DNA of 64,000 nucleotides from Dactylosporangium siamense. GTDB taxonomy: Bacteria > Actinomycetota > Actinomycetes > Mycobacteriales > Micromonosporaceae. Shown here in pieces: positions 60,466-64,000 of this stretch. The DNA is taken from contig NZ_BONQ01000029.1 in the NCBI RefSeq assembly GCF_016862795.1, positions 107,104 to 171,103 on the forward strand, written 5' to 3'. The notes below the pieces were generated by a model. That model was not told where the DNA came from and ran no database searches. It worked only from the letters and a program-made list of their open reading frames with translations. A program made the position numbers and the translations under genes. Position 1 is the first letter of the stretch; every line of letters starts with the position of its first letter.

Positions 60466-63312
60466 GTGGTGGGGTTGCCGTCGGGTGGTGAGGTGCGGTT
60501 CGCGGTGTTGGGGCCGGTGCGTGCGTGGCGTGGCACCGAGGAGGTCGATCTGGGCGGGCCGCAGCAGCGGGCGCTGCTGGCGTTGCTGCTGGTGCGGGCC
60601 GGGGAGCCGGTCAGTCTCGGCGAGGTCGTGGATGTGCTGTGGGGTGCGGATCCACCGAACACCGCGGTGAACGTGGTGCACCGCCATGTCGGTGTGCTGC
60701 GGCGGTTGCTGGAGCCGGAGCTGCCGGTGCGGTCGGCGGGTCGGTGGCTGCTGCGTTCGGCGGGCGGATACCGGCTTGACGCCGACGTAGCCGCCGTTGA
60801 CGTGCTGCGGTTCCGGGCGCTGAGCCGGCAGGCCCGCCAGGCGATCGACGTCGACGCCGGGCGTGCCGCGACGGTGTTCGCCGAGGCGCTGGAGCTGTGG
60901 CACGGCGGGTGCGCGGCCGGGATCGATGCCGACGCCCGCGCGCATCCGGTGTTCGCGGCGGTGGAGCGTGAGTTTCTGGCCACGGCGCGTGACGCGGCCG
61001 ACGCCGGGGTGCGTGCCGGGCAGGTGGAGCGGCTGCTGCCGGCGCTGCAGGAGGCGGCGGTGCGTGCCCCGCTCGACGAGCCGTTGCAGGCCGGGCTGGT
61101 GCTGGCCCTTGCCGCCGCCGGTCGGCAGGCCGAAGCGCTCGCCGTCTTCCAGCGGGTCCGCGAACAGCTGGCCGACGAGCTCGGGATCGATCCCGGTGCC
61201 GAGCTGGCGGCGGCGCACGCGGCGGTCCTGCGCCGCGACACGGCACGATCCGGCGCCGCTGCCGGCCCGTCGGAGCCGGTGCAACGGCCCCGTCCGGCCC
61301 AGTTGCCCGCGGCCCCGGCCACGTTCGTCGGCCGGCGGGCGGAGCTGGCCCGGGCGTTGGGGCTGCACACCGGCGCCGAGGCGGCGGCGACGGTGGTGAT
61401 CAGCGCGATCGGTGGCATGGCGGGCGTCGGCAAGACCACCCTCGCCGTGCATTGGGCGCATCAGGTCGCCGACCAGTTCGCCGACGGGCAGCTGTATGTG
61501 AACCTGCGCGGCTTCTCGGCCGAGGCCGAGGTGATACGCCCCGAGCAGGCGTTGCGCGGCTTCCTGGACGCGCTCGGCGTTGCGCCGCAGAGCGTCCCGA
61601 CCGGGCTGGACGCCCAGGCGGCGCTGTACCGGAGCCTGCTGACCGGACGCCGGATGCTGGTCCTGCTGGACAACGCCCGCGACGTGGAGCAGGTGCGGCC
61701 GCTGTTGCCGGGTGCCGGCGGTTGCCTGGCGATCGTCACCAGCCGCAACACGATGCAGGGTCTGGTCGCGGTCGAGGGCGCCCAATCGATGACGTTGGAC
61801 GTGTGGTCCGCCGAACAGGCCCGTGACTTCCTCGGCCGCCGGCTCGGCGCCGAGCGGGTGGCGGCTGAGCCGGCCGCGGTGGAGGAGATCATCACCCTGT
61901 GCGCCGGACTGCCGCTGGCGCTGGCCATCGTGGCGGCCCGGGCCGCCACGAACCCGGCGTTCCCGCTCGTCGCCACCGCGAAGGAGCTGCGGGAGGCCCA
62001 CGGCAGCCTCGAGGCGTTCAGCGGCGCCGACGCGGGGATCAATGTGCGGGCGACGTTCTCCTGGTCGTACCGGACCCTCAGCCCTGCCGCCGCCAGGTTG
62101 TTCCGGCTGCTCGGTGTGCATCCGGGGCCCGATGTCGGCGTGCCCGCCGCGGCGAGCCTGCTCGGCGTGCCGATCCGGCAGGTGCGTCCGCTGCTGGCCG
62201 AGCTGACCACCGCGCACATGCTCTTGCAGCCTTCGCCCGGCCGGTACGCCTTCCATGAACTGCTGGGGGCGTATGCCGCGGAGCTGGCCGAGACGGTCGA
62301 TGCGGCGAGCGACCTGCGACTCGCGCAGCGCCGGATCGTCGATCATTATCTTCCCGCGGCACTCCACGCGGATCGCCTGCTCCAGCCGAAGCGGGTGGCT
62401 CCGCAGTTCGCCGCCCTGCCGGCCGTCGTCGATGTCGTCGCCGTGCCGTTCGAAGATCACCGCGCCGCGCTCGCCTGGTTCACCACCGAACGGGCGGTGC
62501 TGGTCGCGCTGATCGAGCGGACCGCCCGGGACGGGTGGGACCTCGAGACCCAGTACCTCGCCTGGAGCCTCGACACGTTCCTGCATCGCCAGGGTCATTG
62601 GCACGACTGGGTCACCGCCCGCCGCCACGCGCTGACCGCGACCGAACGCGGCGCGGATCGGGCCGCCCGGTCCGGTGCGCACCGGCACCTCGGGCACGCC
62701 CTGATGCAGGTGCAACGGCTCGACGAGGCCCGCACGCAGTACACGCTCGCCCTCGCCGGCTTCGAGGGCACGGACAGCCGCACCGAGCAGGGTCACGTGC
62801 AGCGTGGCATCGCCCGCACCTACCTGCCGGGCGGCCACTACGCGGAGATGGTGCGGCACTGTGAGCTTGCCGGTGAGCTCTACCGGGCCGACGGCAACGA
62901 CAACGGATACGCGAAGGCGCTCAACGAGGCCGGGGTCGGGTATGCCTACCTCGGCGACTACTTCACATCACTGCAGAACTGCACGTTGGCGCTGGCCATC
63001 TTCGAGCTGCTGGGTGACCGGCACGGCCAAGCGGCCGCGCTGGACAGCATCGGCTCCGCCCACCACGGCCTCGACGACCACCAGACCGCCATCGGCTTCT
63101 TCACGCGGGCGTTGCACCTGTGCCGGGAGGTCGGTGACCGGCACGGCGAGGCCGAGACGCTGACCCACCTCGGCGACGCGTGGCACGCCGCCGCCGGCGG
63201 CACCGCCGCCAGGGAGCACTGGCAGGCCGCGGAGCTCATCCTCAGCGAACTCGGCCACCCTGGCGCCGACGGCGTCCGAGCCAAGCTCGCCGAGGCCGGG
63301 TCACCGTCGTGA
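60466..63312 (+). CDS. AfsR/SARP-family regulator with NB-ARC and TPR domains
   Basis: 948 residues if started at GTG 60466; GTG 60493 (MRFAVLGPV) is equally likely. Domains: winged helix and BTAD (about 10-270), NB-ARC ATPase (about 290-560) with Walker A GGMAGVGKTT and RMLVLLDNARD, then a helical/TPR region (about 700-940). This is the pathway-specific/global regulator layout seen with antibiotic clusters. No biosynthetic cluster is in view; the SDR gene ends 11 bp away on the other strand. Confidence 0.88.
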   Translation: MVGLPSGGEVRFAVLGPVRAWRGTEEVDLGGPQQRALLALLLVRAGEPVSLGEVVDVLWGADPPNTAVNVVHRHVGVLRRLLEPELPVRSAGRWLLRSAGGYRLDADVAAVDVLRFRALSRQARQAIDVDAGRAATVFAEALELWHGGCAAGIDADARAHPVFAAVEREFLATARDAADAGVRAGQVERLLPALQEAAVRAPLDEPLQAGLVLALAAAGRQAEALAVFQRVREQLADELGIDPGAELAAAHAAVLRRDTARSGAAAGPSEPVQRPRPAQLPAAPATFVGRRAELARALGLHTGAEAAATVVISAIGGMAGVGKTTLAVHWAHQVADQFADGQLYVNLRGFSAEAEVIRPEQALRGFLDALGVAPQSVPTGLDAQAALYRSLLTGRRMLVLLDNARDVEQVRPLLPGAGGCLAIVTSRNTMQGLVAVEGAQSMTLDVWSAEQARDFLGRRLGAERVAAEPAAVEEIITLCAGLPLALAIVAARAATNPAFPLVATAKELREAHGSLEAFSGADAGINVRATFSWSYRTLSPAAARLFRLLGVHPGPDVGVPAAASLLGVPIRQVRPLLAELTTAHMLLQPSPGRYAFHELLGAYAAELAETVDAASDLRLAQRRIVDHYLPAALHADRLLQPKRVAPQFAALPAVVDVVAVPFEDHRAALAWFTTERAVLVALIERTARDGWDLETQYLAWSLDTFLHRQGHWHDWVTARRHALTATERGADRAARSGAHRHLGHALMQVQRLDEARTQYTLALAGFEGTDSRTEQGHVQRGIARTYLPGGHYAEMVRHCELAGELYRADGNDNGYAKALNEAGVGYAYLGDYFTSLQNCTLALAIFELLGDRHGQAAALDSIGSAHHGLDDHQTAIGFFTRALHLCREVGDRHGEAETLTHLGDAWHAAAGGTAAREHWQAAELILSELGHPGADGVRAKLAEAGSPS

Positions 63313-63323
63313 CGGTGGTGTGA

Positions 63324-64000
63324 TCACAGGCTGGGGATCAGGCCGCCGTCGATGACGATGTCGGCGCCGGTCACGTTGCCGGCCCGGTCGCTGGCCAGCA
63401 GCAGGACGAGGTCGGCGACCTCCTCGGGCCGGGTGAACCGGCCGGTCACCGAGCCGGCGGCGGCCTGCTTCGCCACCGCGTCCGGCTCGAGGCCGGCGGC
63501 GCGGGCCACGGTCGCCGCGACGCCGCTGTCGCCGAGCCACAGCGGCGTGCTGACCGGGCCCGGGCTGACCGTGTTGACCCGGATGCCCTGCGGGCCGACC
63601 TCCTTGGACAGCGCCTTGGAGAAGCTGAGCAGGGCCGCCTTGGCGGCGCTGTAGTCGATGACCAGCGGGTCGGGCAGCCACGAGTTCACCGAGGCGACGG
63701 TCACGATCGTGCCGGTGCCCCGGTCGAGCAGGAGCGGCAGGGCCGCGCGGGTGGTGCGGACCGCGGCGAGGAAGTTGATCGTCCAGGCCGAGGTCCAGTC
63801 GTCGTCGGTGACGGACAGGAACCCGCCGGTGCGCGGCCGGACCGCGCCGACGTTGTTCACCAGGATGTCCAGGCCACCGAACCCGGACGCCGCCGCCCGG
63901 ACCAGCGCGGCCGGCCCGTCCGGCGTGGCCAGGTCCACCTCCACCGGATGCACGCGGCCGTCCGCGGCGAGCTGGGCCAGTTCGGCGGTGATGTGGCGGG
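63324..64000 (-). CDS. Short-chain dehydrogenase/reductase, 5' end outside window
   Basis: The frame stays open to the right edge, so the N terminus with the glycine-rich NAD motif is cut off; 225 residues are visible. The NNVGAV motif, catalytic S in TVASVNSW, YSAAKAALLSF (Y-x-x-x-K), and a VSPGPVSTPLW substrate loop define a classical SDR; the end is GADIVIDGGLIPSL, as in many FabG-like dehydrogenases. The cofactor type is unknown. Confidence 0.85.
   Translation of the reverse strand, partial: RHITAELAQLAADGRVHPVEVDLATPDGPAALVRAAASGFGGLDILVNNVGAVRPRTGGFLSVTDDDWTSAWTINFLAAVRTTRAALPLLLDRGTGTIVTVASVNSWLPDPLVIDYSAAKAALLSFSKALSKEVGPQGIRVNTVSPGPVSTPLWLGDSGVAATVARAAGLEPDAVAKQAAAGSVTGRFTRPEEVADLVLLLASDRAGNVTGADIVIDGGLIPSL

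Noticed and set aside
60436..62859. An 807-codon minus-strand frame opposite the AfsR-like gene.
   Set aside because: The plus strand has winged-helix, BTAD and NB-ARC motifs in order; the minus frame has none.

Overview
The window is 64 kb of very GC-rich DNA with dense coding on both strands, frequent GTG/TTG starts and many 4-bp start/stop overlaps. Three SARP/AfsR-type regulators, a SpoIIE/STAS/anti-sigma gene set, a cyclic-di-AMP riboswitch in front of an NlpC/P60 endopeptidase and FadR/TetR/LysR-controlled accessory metabolism point to a mycelial actinomycete. A Micromonosporaceae-type genome is my best guess by gene style; the sequence alone does not prove it. I saw no rRNA, tRNA, CRISPR array, prophage or replication origin.

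Layout. 0-7.7 kb: a signalling block made of a PP2C/SpoIIE phosphatase (cut by the window edge), a STAS antagonist, a response regulator with a hybrid histidine kinase, and, convergent to them, CheB, a STAS-ATPase fusion and a CheR-PAS protein with a long coiled coil. 7.9-13 kb: an aldo/keto reductase behind a MerR-type operator, an Imm21-like protein, a GNAT-like acyltransferase, a serine hydrolase and the riboswitch-controlled endopeptidase. 13.3-27.7 kb: small metabolic and regulatory units: an alpha/beta hydrolase, a heterodimeric ABC exporter, a flavin oxidoreductase, an NmrA/FAD-oxidase operon divergent from a SARP-hydrolase fusion with three phased operator repeats, an amidohydrolase, a TetR/metallo-hydrolase pair with a double operator, and an SRPBCC/LysR pair.

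27.7-48 kb is the accessory part. It holds unrecognised and immunity-like small genes, an IS110 transposase remnant, a frameshifted gene, an XRE remnant, and two families of long direct repeats: about 208 bp at 27.8 and 43.7 kb, and about 490 bp at 41.8 and 43.2 kb. Between them sits a conserved-looking operon: an exported membrane-anchored protein, a NicO-type Ni/Co transporter with a His-rich loop, and a 1652-residue secreted metallophosphoesterase with three chitin-binding-like modules, closed by a strong terminator.

48-64 kb: an exported lamin-tail-domain protein and a HEAT-repeat protein, then a FadR-type regulator divergent from a tightly packed catabolic operon (flavin reductase, flavin-dependent oxygenase, fumarylacetoacetase-family enzyme, extradiol dioxygenase, FMN reductase, ACMSD-like and imidazolonepropionase-like amidohydrolases). 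This reads as ring hydroxylation followed by meta-cleavage of an unknown aromatic compound. The window ends with a methyltransferase, a GNAT with a hexanucleotide repeat, a 949-residue AfsR-like regulator and a short-chain dehydrogenase cut by the edge.
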